NCBI RefSeq assembly: GCF_013410665.1
Contig: NZ_JACCFM010000001.1
Location: 558,001-622,000 of the forward strand
DNA length: 64,000 nt
Direction of reading: 5' to 3'
Origin: Leifsonia psychrotolerans
GTDB taxonomy: Bacteria > Actinomycetota > Actinomycetes > Actinomycetales > Microbacteriaceae
This document shows, piece after piece, positions 34,218-43,293 of this stretch. The notes beneath the pieces were generated by a model. The model did no database searches. It was not told where the DNA came from and saw only the letters and a list, made by a program, of their open reading frames with translations. Every line of letters starts with the position of its first letter. Position 1 is the first letter of the stretch. A program made the translations under genes and the position numbers.

Positions 34218-35091
34218 ACCACCTGCGCCCAGTAGAGCAACAGCGCCCAGTAGATCGCGCAGTACACGTCGGGGTGTGGGCTGGGCACTTCTGGGCTCTG
34301 AGCTTTCCGTGCTCTATCGGCGTCGACGCACCGGGGCGATGCTCGCGGCGCTCGCGGCCATACCGATCCTCATTGCCATCGCCGTGCGGGTGACGATGGC
34401 TTCGCCGACGGCGGGGCGCGGGCCCGCATTTCTGGGGCAGATCACGCAGAACGGTCTGTTTGTGGGCGTCACGGCTCTCGTGGTGTCGATTCCGCTGTTC
34501 CTGCCGTTGACGATCGGTGTCGTCGCCGGCGACACCATCGCCGGCGAAGCCGGGCACGGCACCCTGCGCTACCTCCTCGTCGCGCCGGCCGGCCGGGTGC
34601 GACTGCTCACGGTCAAATACGTCGGCGCCGCAGTCTTCTGCGCGAGCGCGACGCTCACCGTGGTCGTGGCCGGCACCGCGATCGGCGCGATCCTCTTTCC
34701 GATCGGTCCGGTGACGTTGTTGTCGGGCACCACCGTGGGCCTCGGCGAGTCGCTCCTGCGACTGCTGCTGATTGCCGCATTTGTGACCGTCTCGCTGCTG
34801 GGTTTGTCGGCGATCGGCCTGTTCATTTCGACACTCACTGATGTGCCGGTCGGTGCCATGGCCGCCACCATTGTGCTGTCGGTGACATCACAGGTTCTCG
34901 ACGCGTTGCCGCAACTCGAGTGGCTGCATCCGTGGCTGTTCAGCCACTACTGGCTCGGCTTCGCCGATCTCTTGCGCGACCCGATCTCCTGGAACTCGTT
35001 CGGCGACAATGCGGTGCTGCAGCTCGGTTATGTGGCGGTGTTCGGGGCGCTCGCCTACGGGCGATTTGTCACGAAAGACGTGTTGTCGTAG
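34207..35091 (+). CDS. ABC-2-type transporter permease
   Basis: 294 residues with about six membrane helices. After a Ser/Arg/Pro-rich N terminus comes the ABC-2 pattern: a cytoplasmic RRRTGAML entry helix, GDTIAGEAGHGTLRYLLVAPAGRVRLL (the classic coupling segment), then four more helices. TTG 34207 is taken as start, but the first ~20 residues are encoded by an 18-bp tandem repeat, so a later start is possible. It is the last gene of the three-gene unit and converges on the MFS gene. Confidence 0.86.
   Translation: MPSRPPAPSRATAPSRSRSTRRGVGWALLGSELSVLYRRRRTGAMLAALAAIPILIAIAVRVTMASPTAGRGPAFLGQITQNGLFVGVTALVVSIPLFLPLTIGVVAGDTIAGEAGHGTLRYLLVAPAGRVRLLTVKYVGAAVFCASATLTVVVAGTAIGAILFPIGPVTLLSGTTVGLGESLLRLLLIAAFVTVSLLGLSAIGLFISTLTDVPVGAMAATIVLSVTSQVLDALPQLEWLHPWLFSHYWLGFADLLRDPISWNSFGDNAVLQLGYVAVFGALAYGRFVTKDVLS
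34209..34262 (+). repeat. 18-bp tandem repeat spanning the ATPase stop and permease start
   Basis: GCCCAGTAGA occurs at 34209-34218, 34227-34236 and 34245-34254, in an exact 18-bp register. In the permease frame it encodes Pro-Ser-Arg based six-residue units; in the ATPase frame the first TAG is the stop codon, repeated downstream. The array may have grown by slippage at the gene junction. Confidence 0.75.
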
Positions 35092-35100
35092 GCGATTCCC

Positions 35101-36528
35101 TCACCGCGTCGTGTGCAGCTCGACGTCTTCGACGCGCGCCCGCGGCATGGCCAGGCCCGCAACGACGGTGAGAGCAGCGGCGACGAGAACAGCCAGGAAG
35201 ACACTCGCTCCGGCTTCGGTGACCACGGTCGGATTGCGCGCTCCGGCGGCGGATGCCGCAAAGATCGCGTTCGCGATCGCCCCGAAGATCGCGACTCCGA
35301 TAGCGCTACCGATTGAGCGAGCGAACATGTTCGTGCCCGTGACGACACCGCGTTCGTTCCACGGAACGCTCGATTGGGCGGCGATGAGGCTCGGCGTCGC
35401 ACTCAGGCCCAGGCCGAGACCGATCACGAAGCAACCGAGCGCGACCGCGAGCAGATCGGGCGTGCGGGCGAACAGCACAAGGGAGAGCGTGCCGACCAGT
35501 GTGATCGCCATGCCAAGAAGTACCGTGCTGCGAAAACCGATGCGCAGATAGAACCGGCCCGAGAGTGAGGCCGAAATCGGCCAGCCGATCGTCAGCGCGG
35601 CCAGGGCGAGACCCGAGATGAGGGGAGTGACGCCCAGGGAGCCTTCCAGATACGTCGGCACGTAGGAGGTGAGCCCGATCAAGATCGCTCCGACGCCGAG
35701 CGCGACGAGTGTTGTCGTGAGCAGCAGTCGACGGGAGAACACCCACAGTGGCAGGATCGGTTCGGCGGCACGCCGCTCCACGATGACGAAGGCCGCCAAC
35801 AGCAGGATGCCGAGGGTGAAGATTCCGATACTCTGCGGCGAGCCCCAGGCCCACGCTTGCCCGCCCTCGAGTACCGCCAGAATGAGTGCGGTGAGGCCCA
35901 GGGTGAGCAGAACGGCGCCGGCATAGTCGACCCGGTGTGAACGACGTTCGATCTTTTCGTGAAGGTGGCGGGTGAGCATCCACGCCGCAATGAGGCAGAG
36001 CGGAACGTTGACGAAGAAGATCCAGCGCCAGGTGGCGAATTCCGAAAACAGGCCACCGAGAGTCGGCCCGACAACGGACGAGACAGCCCAAACGCTCGCC
36101 AGGTACCCCTGAGCCTTGGCTCGTTCGGCGACCGTGTAGATGTCGCCGGCGATTGTCGTCGCCATCGGTTGTACGGCGCCGGCGCCGAGACCCTGGATGG
36201 CGCGGAAGGCGATCAGTGCCGGCATGCTCCAGGCGAAGCCGCTGAGCACAGAGCCGAGCAGGAACAGCCCGATACCGATCAGTAGGATCGGTTTACGGCC
36301 GAGGGTGTCGGAGAGCTTCGCGTAGACCGGAACAGTGACGGCTTGCGCGAGGAGATAGACCGAGAAGAGCCAGGGGAACTGGGCGAAACCACCGAGGTCG
36401 GCCACGATCGACGGCACGGCCGTGGCGAGAATTGTCGAGTCGATCGCGACAAGGCCCGTCGTCAGCATGAGCGAGATCAGAATAGGTCCACGTTCTGAGC
36501 GGAATCCGACTCCACCTGTCACGGTCAT
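35101..36528 (-). CDS. DHA2-family MFS efflux pump
   Basis: 475 residues, about 14 hydrophobic segments. Signature parts are LVAIDSTILATAVPSIVADLGG in the first helix, YAKLSDTLGRKPILLIG (motif A) and GAGAVQPMATTIAGDIY. It resembles actinobacterial multidrug pumps of the DHA2 type. Its ATG overlaps the stop of the PrsW-like gene by 4 nt, so the two are one operon. It converges on the ABC-2 permease with only 9 nt between. Confidence 0.87.
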   Translation of the reverse strand: MTVTGGVGFRSERGPILISLMLTTGLVAIDSTILATAVPSIVADLGGFAQFPWLFSVYLLAQAVTVPVYAKLSDTLGRKPILLIGIGLFLLGSVLSGFAWSMPALIAFRAIQGLGAGAVQPMATTIAGDIYTVAERAKAQGYLASVWAVSSVVGPTLGGLFSEFATWRWIFFVNVPLCLIAAWMLTRHLHEKIERRSHRVDYAGAVLLTLGLTALILAVLEGGQAWAWGSPQSIGIFTLGILLLAAFVIVERRAAEPILPLWVFSRRLLLTTTLVALGVGAILIGLTSYVPTYLEGSLGVTPLISGLALAALTIGWPISASLSGRFYLRIGFRSTVLLGMAITLVGTLSLVLFARTPDLLAVALGCFVIGLGLGLSATPSLIAAQSSVPWNERGVVTGTNMFARSIGSAIGVAIFGAIANAIFAASAAGARNPTVVTEAGASVFLAVLVAAALTVVAGLAMPRARVEDVELHTTR

Positions 36529-37529
36529 TCGTGAGCAACGGCCTCACTCGCGTCGTCGCCCTCGCGCGCCGGATCGAGAACCCGTGCCTCGGCGTCCATC
36601 GGTGAAAGAGCGGCTTCCCGGCGACGGTCTGCACGCCGGTGGAAGCGCAGAATGAGCCAGAGCATGACGACGCCCAGTGCGGCGGCGATGATCACCCCGA
36701 GGACGTAGAGCACCGAGGCGAGGGACTGGGCCTCCTGAGCCGAGCCTGGTGGGATGAATCCGAACGTGAGATCTCGAACGGTGGTACCGGTGAACAGCAG
36801 GGCGACGACCGCGGTGATACCGCTCATTGAATCCCAGAGCGCGTGCAGCAGAGCGACGCCGACGAAAGCGCCCACGAGACCGAACGAGACACGATAGCGC
36901 CGTTGCCCGCGTGCTGCACCAAACAACGCGGCACCGAGGATCGCCGTCCACAGCACATGGCCCACCGGAGTCAAGAGTGCGCGCAGCACTTCGGTCTGCA
37001 ACAGCGAGACCAGGTCGAGACCCTGCGACGTGATCGCTGCGTTGAGGGCGTAGCCCGCCGATTCGAAAGCGGCGAAGCCCGCACCGACCGTTGCGCCGAG
37101 CAGCGCACCCTGGCCGGCTGTCTTGAGCATGACCTTCCAGCCAATGATCACGAGGATCACACCCTTGACGAATTCTTCGATGAAGCCGACGCCGACATAG
37201 GTGAACACAGTCGGCTGCAGGCTGACTTCGAGCAGAGAGGCACCGAGCACCCCGCACATGCCGCCGACGAAGAAGGCGAGGAGGATCTGCATCGTGCTGA
37301 TGGTGTCCATTGTGCGCTCCATCACAAACAGCACGACGCAGAACGGCACGAGGAAACTACCGAGCAGAATCAGGGTGGGGATGAGGTTGCTGTTGAGAGT
37401 CATGGCCGTCACCCCGATGGTGATTCCCCAGAGTGCAACTCCCACCAGAAAGGTCTTCCACCACCAGCCGTGACGGTGATGTGGGTGAGCGGCGGATATC
37501 AGAATCGGACTCTGAATCGTTGAACTCAT
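36525..37529 (-). CDS. PrsW-family intramembrane metalloprotease
   Basis: 334 residues, about eight to nine membrane helices. The motif pattern of PrsW/glutamic-type membrane proteases is clear: GFIEEFVKG, GAGFAAFESAGYA, GHVLWTAILGAALFG and LLHALWDS. PrsW proteases cut membrane-bound regulators such as anti-sigma factors. A His-rich N terminus (HPHHRHGWWW) precedes the first helix. GAGGAG is placed before the ATG at 37529. Linkage to an efflux pump suggests envelope-stress signalling, which is inference. Confidence 0.88.
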   Translation of the reverse strand: MSSTIQSPILISAAHPHHRHGWWWKTFLVGVALWGITIGVTAMTLNSNLIPTLILLGSFLVPFCVVLFVMERTMDTISTMQILLAFFVGGMCGVLGASLLEVSLQPTVFTYVGVGFIEEFVKGVILVIIGWKVMLKTAGQGALLGATVGAGFAAFESAGYALNAAITSQGLDLVSLLQTEVLRALLTPVGHVLWTAILGAALFGAARGQRRYRVSFGLVGAFVGVALLHALWDSMSGITAVVALLFTGTTVRDLTFGFIPPGSAQEAQSLASVLYVLGVIIAAALGVVMLWLILRFHRRADRRREAALSPMDAEARVLDPAREGDDASEAVAHE

Positions 37530-37759
37530 CTCAGACGCTCCTCATCGGCTGCCGAACCCGGCGCCGAACAGCGCCATCCGTGCCCATAGTGGCCTCGTGG
37601 CCCAACTGCGGTCAAGAACGAATGCCGACCAGTGCACCAGCCACCATTCAGCGTTCCCGGCGAAAGCCTGGTAATCCTCACATCCTGTGCCGGAGCGCTG
37701 GACATCGGCACTCGCCTGATGTTCCATAAAACAATCATTCGTGAACACTCAAGTGAGGG

Positions 37760-39964
37760 GTGAGGACCATCGCTGCTTCCTCCGCTCGCCCCCCAGCCGA
37801 AACGAAACGGCGCTCCACGCTCGGAGTGTTCGGCGGGCTGATGGGTGGCATTGGGCTCAGCCTCGCGCTCGCCGTGCTCGTGACTGTTGCTGTCGCGCCG
37901 CCGCTCGCCCTGGCCGGCATCGCTGCGTCAAACGGAATCACCGATTTCGACAACCTGCCCGACTATCTGGCGATCGGACCGCTCGCGCAGAAGAGCAACA
38001 TTTACGCGACTCAGGATGACGGCACTCCAGTCTTGCTGGCGTCGTTCTATGACCAGAATCGCGTAGACGTGGCATCGGATCAGGTCAGCCAATTTGTGAA
38101 AGACGCACTGGTCGCCGGTGAAGACCCTCGCTTCTACGAGCACGGCGGAATCGACCTCCAGGGCACGCTGCGCGCAATAATGAGCATGATCACCGGCGGG
38201 CAGACTCAGGGGGGTTCCTCGATCACGCAGCAGTATGTGAAGAACGTGTTGGTTCAGAAATGCGACCTGCTCAGCAGCCAGAAATCAGAAACAACCTGTT
38301 ACACCGACGCCACAGAGACCACGGTTGACCGCAAGCTCAAAGAAATGCGTTTGGCGATCGGCCTCGAAAAGAAGTACACGAAAGATCAGATCCTGCAGGG
38401 CTACCTGAACATCACCGGTTTCGGTGGAACCGTGTACGGCATCGAAGCGGCGGCGAACTACTACTACGGCACGACGGCCGCGGCGCTCACGCTGCCTCAG
38501 GCCGCGAGCCTGATTGCCATTGTGAACAATCCGGTCAAGTTTGAGCTCGACCAACCCGAGAGCCCGACCAACGGGGCCAAGAACGGCTACGCCGCCAATA
38601 AGGCGCGCCGCGACTACATCCTCGGTGCGGTGCTCAAATACAAAAAAATCACCCGCGCCGCGTATGAGGCGGCGATCAAGACGCCCATCGAACCCAGCAT
38701 CCACGAGCCGAGCACAGGGTGTCAGACAGCGGGAGCCAGCGCTTTCTTCTGCGACTATGTGACGCACATTCTGCAGAACGACCCGACCTTCGGTGCGAAT
38801 GTCGATGCCAGAATGCTCAACTTCAAGCGTGGCGGCTACGACGTATACACCTCACTGGACCTCGACCTCCAGAACGCGGCGGTGAACGCGATTGCTCAGA
38901 ACGTGCCCCAGACCTTCCCCGGCTGGGATGTCGGCGGGGTCGTCACGAGTGTGCAGGTGGGAACGGGGCGTGTGTTGGCGATGGCCCAGAACAAGGACTA
39001 TAGCCAGGACCCCGCCGTGCTTGCAACGGGCCCGAACTACACGGCCATCAACTACAACACCGACTATGACTATGGTGGCTCGGATGGCTTCCAACCCGGG
39101 TCGACCTACAAGGTATTCACCCTCGCCGAATGGCTGAAAGAGGGTCATACGTTGAACCAAACGGTCGACTCGCGAGTCAAGGCCAGCTGGGGAACATTCC
39201 AAGACAGCTGCCTGGGGCCGCAGAACTACGACAGTGAGCATTGGTCGCCACAGAACGACTCGTCGAGCGAGACCGGCTCGCACTATTCCGCGTTGCAGTC
39301 GACAATCGACTCGATCAACACCGGCTACATCGGCATGGCGAAGAAACTTGACCTGTGCGGCATCCGCAAGACGGCTCAAGCCTTCGACATGCATCGGGCG
39401 GATGGCACCCCTCTCGTACAGAGCGCTGCCTCGGTGATCGGCACAAACGAGGTGGCACCGCTCTCGGTCGCCGTGGCGTTCGCGGGGATCGCGAACAACG
39501 GGGTCACCTGCACGCCGATCGCCATCGACAAGATCGTCGGCGCGAATGGGGCCGCCGTGCCGGTACCTCCCTCGACGTGCACGGAATCCGTCACTCCGGC
39601 TGTGGCCGGTGCGATGGACTATGCCCTGCAGCTTGTGATGACACAGGGTACTGCTGTGCAGTCGTACCAAAGCACGGGTCCGCGCGTTCCGATGATCGGT
39701 AAGACGGGAACGACCGACGGCAACAAAGACACCTGGATGAGCGGGGCGAGCACCACGGTGGCCACCGTCGTCGCCGTCGTGAGTCTCACCGGCGCCCAAG
39801 ACCAGCGGGCCTCCTACTTCGACAGCGGCCAAGCCGCGACCGCTCGGCATCGGATGTGGCCGATGGTCATGTCGGTGGCGAACGCGAAATATGGCGGCGG
39901 AAGCTTCCCGAGCTCGTCGGCTAATGCGGTGGTCTCTGCCGGCGGTCCCTCTGCGACCCAATAG
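37760..39964 (+). CDS. Class A penicillin-binding protein (transglycosylase/transpeptidase)
   Basis: 734 residues. One N-terminal membrane helix (~22-52), then a GT51 glycosyltransferase domain with E121 in EDPRFYEHGGID and GGSSITQQYVKN, and a transpeptidase domain with S448-x-x-K451 (PGSTYKVF), S518-I-N and K648-T-G. It polymerises and cross-links peptidoglycan. GTG at 37760 is the only start that retains the helix and has a purine-rich site nearby. It stands alone, divergent from the PrsW-like gene across 230 bp with no other gene. Confidence 0.93.
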   Translation: MRTIAASSARPPAETKRRSTLGVFGGLMGGIGLSLALAVLVTVAVAPPLALAGIAASNGITDFDNLPDYLAIGPLAQKSNIYATQDDGTPVLLASFYDQNRVDVASDQVSQFVKDALVAGEDPRFYEHGGIDLQGTLRAIMSMITGGQTQGGSSITQQYVKNVLVQKCDLLSSQKSETTCYTDATETTVDRKLKEMRLAIGLEKKYTKDQILQGYLNITGFGGTVYGIEAAANYYYGTTAAALTLPQAASLIAIVNNPVKFELDQPESPTNGAKNGYAANKARRDYILGAVLKYKKITRAAYEAAIKTPIEPSIHEPSTGCQTAGASAFFCDYVTHILQNDPTFGANVDARMLNFKRGGYDVYTSLDLDLQNAAVNAIAQNVPQTFPGWDVGGVVTSVQVGTGRVLAMAQNKDYSQDPAVLATGPNYTAINYNTDYDYGGSDGFQPGSTYKVFTLAEWLKEGHTLNQTVDSRVKASWGTFQDSCLGPQNYDSEHWSPQNDSSSETGSHYSALQSTIDSINTGYIGMAKKLDLCGIRKTAQAFDMHRADGTPLVQSAASVIGTNEVAPLSVAVAFAGIANNGVTCTPIAIDKIVGANGAAVPVPPSTCTESVTPAVAGAMDYALQLVMTQGTAVQSYQSTGPRVPMIGKTGTTDGNKDTWMSGASTTVATVVAVVSLTGAQDQRASYFDSGQAATARHRMWPMVMSVANAKYGGGSFPSSSANAVVSAGGPSATQ

Positions 39965-39991
39965 GACACAGAAAAAACTTCCTTTCGCTTC

Positions 39992-40018
39992 TTACGCCGG
40001 GGTGCCCCTGGTCGATGG
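39992..40018 (+). promoter_or_regulatory. Sigma-28/sigma-D-like promoter of fliC
   Basis: TTACG (39992-39996), 14 bp, then GTCGATGG (40011-40018). The 19-bp start-to-start distance equals that of sigma-D promoters (TAAA-N15-GCCGATAT). Matching elements precede flgB, flbD and fliM. The fliC start is about 59 bp downstream, leaving room for a structured leader. Confidence 0.65.
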
Positions 40019-40029
40019 TGGGTTGTGAA

Positions 40030-40045
40030 GGCCCATGGATGGGCC
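40030..40045 (+). promoter_or_regulatory. Inverted repeat in the flagellin leader
   Basis: GGCCCAT-GG-ATGGGCC, 7-bp arms with a 2-bp centre, lies between the promoter element and the fliC ribosome-binding site (AAGGA at 40061-40065). Flagellin leaders are common targets of post-transcriptional control (CsrA/FliW), but no CsrA GGA loop is evident in this stem. Confidence 0.4.
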
Positions 40046-40076
40046 GGTACACCCCAGCTCAAGGAAGAAGTTTCTC

Positions 40077-40910
40077 ATGGGAATGCAGATCAACACGAAC
40101 ACCGCGGCAAACAACGCTTACCGCAACCTGTCCAACACGCAGAACGCACTCTCGAAGTCGCTCGAGAAGCTCTCCAGCGGCCTGCGTATCAACCGTGCCG
40201 CTGATGATGCAGCCGGCCTGGCCATCTCCGAAGGCTTGCGTGCGCAGGTCAACGGCAGCAAGGTTGCAGCCCGTAACGCTCAGGACGGCATCTCGGTCAT
40301 CCAGACCACAGAAGGCGCCCTGACCGAGGTCCACTCGATCCTGCAGCGCGTGCGTGACCTTGCAGTTCAGGCCGGCAACGACTCGAACAACGATGACTCG
40401 CGTGCGGCGATCAAGACCGAATCCGACGCGCTCGCATCGGAGCTCACCCGTATCGGTGCCGCCACGAACTTCAACGGCATCAAGCTGCTCGATGGCTCCG
40501 CAACCGCTCTGACCTTCCAGGTCGGCGCCGGTGGCATTGCTGCCGAGGACCAGATCAGCATCAGCCTCGCCGGTGCGAACACCACCACGGTTGCAACCGC
40601 TGTCAGCGCGCTGACGTTCGCCACCTCGGCAAATGCCGCAACGTCGATCGTCGCTATCGACGCGCAGATCACGGCGATCTCGACCGCTCGTGCCGACCTG
40701 GGTGCCGTGCAGAACCGCTTCGAGTCGACCATCAACAGCCTCAACGTTTCCGCTGAGAACCTGGCCGCCGCCGAGTCGCGCATCCGCGACACCGACATGG
40801 CTTCCGAGATGGTCAACTACACCCGTGCGAACATCCTGTCGCAGGCCGGCACCGCCATGCTCGCGCAGGCGAACCAGTCCAACCAGGGCGTTCTGAAGCT
40901 CCTCGGCTAA
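40077..40910 (+). CDS. fliC: Flagellin
   Basis: 277 residues from ATG 40077 (AAGGAAGAAG upstream). The N-terminal D0/D1 region is canonical (MQINTNTAANNAYRNL, LEKLSSGLRINRAADDAAGL, NAQDGISVIQTTEGAL) as is the C-terminal D1/D0 region (LGAVQNRFESTINSLN, AAESRIRDTDMASEMVNYTR, QSNQGVLKLLG). Between them only ~100 residues form the middle, so outer domains D2/D3 are minimal. It is the filament subunit, secreted through the flagellar type III system with FliS as chaperone. It has its own promoter element and terminator, so it forms a monocistronic unit. Confidence 0.96.
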   Translation: MGMQINTNTAANNAYRNLSNTQNALSKSLEKLSSGLRINRAADDAAGLAISEGLRAQVNGSKVAARNAQDGISVIQTTEGALTEVHSILQRVRDLAVQAGNDSNNDDSRAAIKTESDALASELTRIGAATNFNGIKLLDGSATALTFQVGAGGIAAEDQISISLAGANTTTVATAVSALTFATSANAATSIVAIDAQITAISTARADLGAVQNRFESTINSLNVSAENLAAAESRIRDTDMASEMVNYTRANILSQAGTAMLAQANQSNQGVLKLLG

Positions 40911-40927
40911 ACCCGAAGCTTCTACTG

Positions 40928-40985
40928 AAAGAGCCTGGCGGCATCCGGGAGGGGGATTACGCCCCGCCGAGCCGCCAGGCTCTTT
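40928..40985 (+). terminator. Terminator hairpin after fliC
   Basis: A perfect 14-bp stem: AAAGAGCCTGGCGG (40928-40941) with CCGCCAGGCTCTTT (40972-40985). The 30-nt interior contains a second small GGGG/CCCC stem. The downstream U run is short (TCTTT in the stem end). It separates fliC from fliD. Confidence 0.85.
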
Positions 40986-41045
40986 CGTCGCATCACCCGA
41001 CGTCATTCGTTACTCGACTCGATTGCACGACCAGATTGGAACTCC

Positions 41046-42437
41046 GTGGGAAACCTCGCGCTCGATGGCCTTGCCAGCGGTCTGAACACCACCGCGCTGA
41101 TTGCCTCCCTGATGCAGGTTGAGGCTATTCCGAAGACATTGCTGCAGGCGAAAGTCACCGGCGCTCAGTCGAAGATCACCGACTTGCAAGCGTTGAATGG
41201 CAAGATTGCTGCGCTGGCCGCGCTGGCCAAGAAGGTCACGCTGCCCACCGCGTTGCAGGCGTTCACCGTCACGAGCTCATCACCAGCCGCCACGGGCACG
41301 GCCAGCAGCAGCGCAGCCGCGGGCAGCGTCGACATCGTTGTCTCGCAGCTGGCGCAGGCACAGACCATGGTCAGCGGGCCGATGTCGGCTTGGCCCGACG
41401 ATCCGGCCACTCTCACTTTCGTCGCCCAGGACGGGACAAAAACCCAGGTCGTCGCGGCATCGGGGTCGCTCGACGATGTGGTGCGAGCCATCAACTCTGC
41501 CGGAGCGGGCGTGTCGGCCACCAAGGTGGCGAGTGGGGTGGATGCCGGGGGGATTCCCCAGTATCGCCTGCAGATGGTGTCGTCGACGAGCGGCGACGCG
41601 GCAGCTTTCACCGTTTTTCGGGGCACGGCCACGGCCGTCGATGGCGGTACGGCGACGAATCTGCTGGATGACGGCGGAGCAGTGATTCGCGATGCCCAGA
41701 ATGCCGAAGTGAAACTGTGGGCTGGAACCGCGGCGGAACAGACGATCTCGTCGGCGACCAACACGTTCGCCGAGCTCCTTCCGGGCGTCGCAGTCACGGT
41801 GACCGCCGTGTCGGCCGGCCCCGTCTCACTCATGGTGGGGCGCAACGCCGAGGCATCCACGGCGACAGTCAAGGAACTGACCGATGCGCTGTCGGCGATC
41901 TTCGGAACAATTACGGCCAAGTCGCTCACCACGCAGAAGACCGAGGCCGATGGCACGGTGGTGACGGCTCTGGGAACGTTCTCCAGTAACAGCACGATCA
42001 AATCCATCAAGCAGAGCATTGTCTCTGCGGTGGGCCAGCCGATCGATGGGTTCTCGCCGTCCGAGGTCGGAATCAGCTTCAGCGCAGACGGCTCGCTTGT
42101 CTTCGACGCCGAAAAGTTCGCTGCGGCGCTGGCCGCCAACCCGGCGAAGGCCGAAGGAATGATCGCAACGATCGCCGGCCGGGTCGAAACCGCTGCTGCC
42201 TCGATCTCCGATAAATACCAGGGACTGCTGACCAACCAGATCACCAGTCAGGAATCACTGGTCAAAACCATGAACAAGCAGGTCGACTCCTGGGATCGTC
42301 GGCTCGCTGCCCGGGAGAGCACCTTGAAGCGCACCTATGCGGCGCTTGAGGTTGCCCTGGGCAAGATGAACAGCCAGTCCAGCTACCTGGCCTCGCAGAT
42401 CTCAGGTCTTCCGAGCTGGAACTCCAGCAACAAGTAA
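41046..42437 (+). CDS. fliD: Flagellar filament cap protein, FliD
   Basis: 463 residues from GTG 41046. N terminus DGLASGLNTTALIASLMQVE is characteristic, as is the C-terminal coiled coil (SDKYQGLLTNQITSQESLVKTMNKQVD...LAARESTLKRTYAALE). FliD caps the filament and guides flagellin assembly. A weaker promoter-like CGACG-N15-CTCGATTG (40998-41025) precedes it. fliS follows 41 nt downstream. Confidence 0.93.
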   Translation: MGNLALDGLASGLNTTALIASLMQVEAIPKTLLQAKVTGAQSKITDLQALNGKIAALAALAKKVTLPTALQAFTVTSSSPAATGTASSSAAAGSVDIVVSQLAQAQTMVSGPMSAWPDDPATLTFVAQDGTKTQVVAASGSLDDVVRAINSAGAGVSATKVASGVDAGGIPQYRLQMVSSTSGDAAAFTVFRGTATAVDGGTATNLLDDGGAVIRDAQNAEVKLWAGTAAEQTISSATNTFAELLPGVAVTVTAVSAGPVSLMVGRNAEASTATVKELTDALSAIFGTITAKSLTTQKTEADGTVVTALGTFSSNSTIKSIKQSIVSAVGQPIDGFSPSEVGISFSADGSLVFDAEKFAAALAANPAKAEGMIATIAGRVETAAASISDKYQGLLTNQITSQESLVKTMNKQVDSWDRRLAARESTLKRTYAALEVALGKMNSQSSYLASQISGLPSWNSSNK

Positions 42438-42478
42438 TCCCACCCGATCGGAGAGCGGCGCCCCGGCGTCCAGAACCC

Positions 42479-42901
42479 ATGTCACGTGCAGCGAACCAAC
42501 TCGCCCAGTACAACAGAAATGCGATCCAGTCGGCCACGCCGACACAGCTTCTGACGATGCTCTACGATCGCCTACTGCTTGACCTGCATCGGGCTGAAGC
42601 CGCGCAGACCGTCGGCGACTGGACGAAGGCGTCCGAGCAACTGCTGCATGCACAGGACATCGTGGCGGAACTGCAGTCCTCGCTCGACCTCACAGCATGG
42701 TCTGGCGCGGAGGGCCTTTTCGCCCTCTACGCCTATGTCAACAGTGCTTTGATCAACGCGAACGTGAACCGGGACATCGCTCTGACGCACGAATGCATTT
42801 CTCACCTCGAGCCGTTGCGCGCCACCTGGCATGAAGCGGCGGGCGCGCTGCCGTCGCCCGGCGCTCCGACGCCGAACGCCGGGGGCTGGAATGTCGCTTG
42901 A
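42479..42901 (+). CDS. fliS: Flagellin export chaperone, FliS
   Basis: 140 residues, helical, with the family start AANQLAQYNRNAIQSATPTQLLTMLYDRLLLDLHRAE and a later ALINANVNRDIALTHECISHLEPLRATWHEA. It binds the C terminus of flagellin and prevents premature polymerisation. The C-terminal tail is Pro/Ala-rich. Its end overlaps the next gene by 11 nt. Confidence 0.92.
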   Translation: MSRAANQLAQYNRNAIQSATPTQLLTMLYDRLLLDLHRAEAAQTVGDWTKASEQLLHAQDIVAELQSSLDLTAWSGAEGLFALYAYVNSALINANVNRDIALTHECISHLEPLRATWHEAAGALPSPGAPTPNAGGWNVA

Positions 42902-43172
42902 GCGCTGGGACGTCTTTCTGACGGAGCTGGAAACCGCACTGGTTTTCGACAGCGAGAGCACGATGTCGGACAGCGTGGCGTGGGTGCCGCCTCCGGGTCT
43001 CGGCGCCCTTCCGAGCGAATTCGATGGTCGGGCTCGACGGTTGCTTGATGCACAGCACGTGCAGATTCAGGTCATGGAGGCAGAGCTCGTTGCCACGGCG
43101 AAGCAACTGAATGCAGTGCGCTCGGTACCGAGTCCCCAGCCCCGATCGATCTATCTCGACGTCACGGGCTAG
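42891..43172 (+). CDS. Small protein in the fliT position
   Basis: 93 residues from ATG 42891, with GGGGG upstream, overlapping fliS by 11 nt. Helical start (LERWDVFLTELETALVFD), a Pro/Gly-rich middle, and a final helix (LLDAQHVQIQVMEAELVATAKQL). No clear family; size and place behind fliS fit a FliT-like chaperone or assembly factor, which is inference. The 121-bp gap after it contains the flgB promoter element. Confidence 0.6.
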   Translation: MSLERWDVFLTELETALVFDSESTMSDSVAWVPPPGLGALPSEFDGRARRLLDAQHVQIQVMEAELVATAKQLNAVRSVPSPQPRSIYLDVTG

Positions 43173-43190
43173 CTATTTATCGTGCCCGTC

Positions 43191-43217
43191 TAACGGGGGG
43201 CAAGAAACGGTCGATAG
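43191..43217 (+). promoter_or_regulatory. Sigma-28/sigma-D-like promoter of the flgB operon
   Basis: TAACG (43191-43195), 14 bp, then GTCGATAG (43210-43217), the closest of the four to the sigma-D -10 (GCCGATAT). The flgB start codon is 77 bp downstream. Transcription would run through flgE, since gene gaps until 53007 are small or absent. Confidence 0.68.
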
Positions 43218-43293
43218 CAAGAGGTGAGCATGGATCGCTCATCCTTGGGCCACGGATCGGCCGCGCAGCTTCTCGACCTGAAATGGGTACGTC

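Noticed and set aside
37526..37759. Short frames between the PrsW-like and penicillin-binding protein genes
   Set aside because: They lack ribosome-binding sites, family features and coding-type third-position bias; treated as promoter region.
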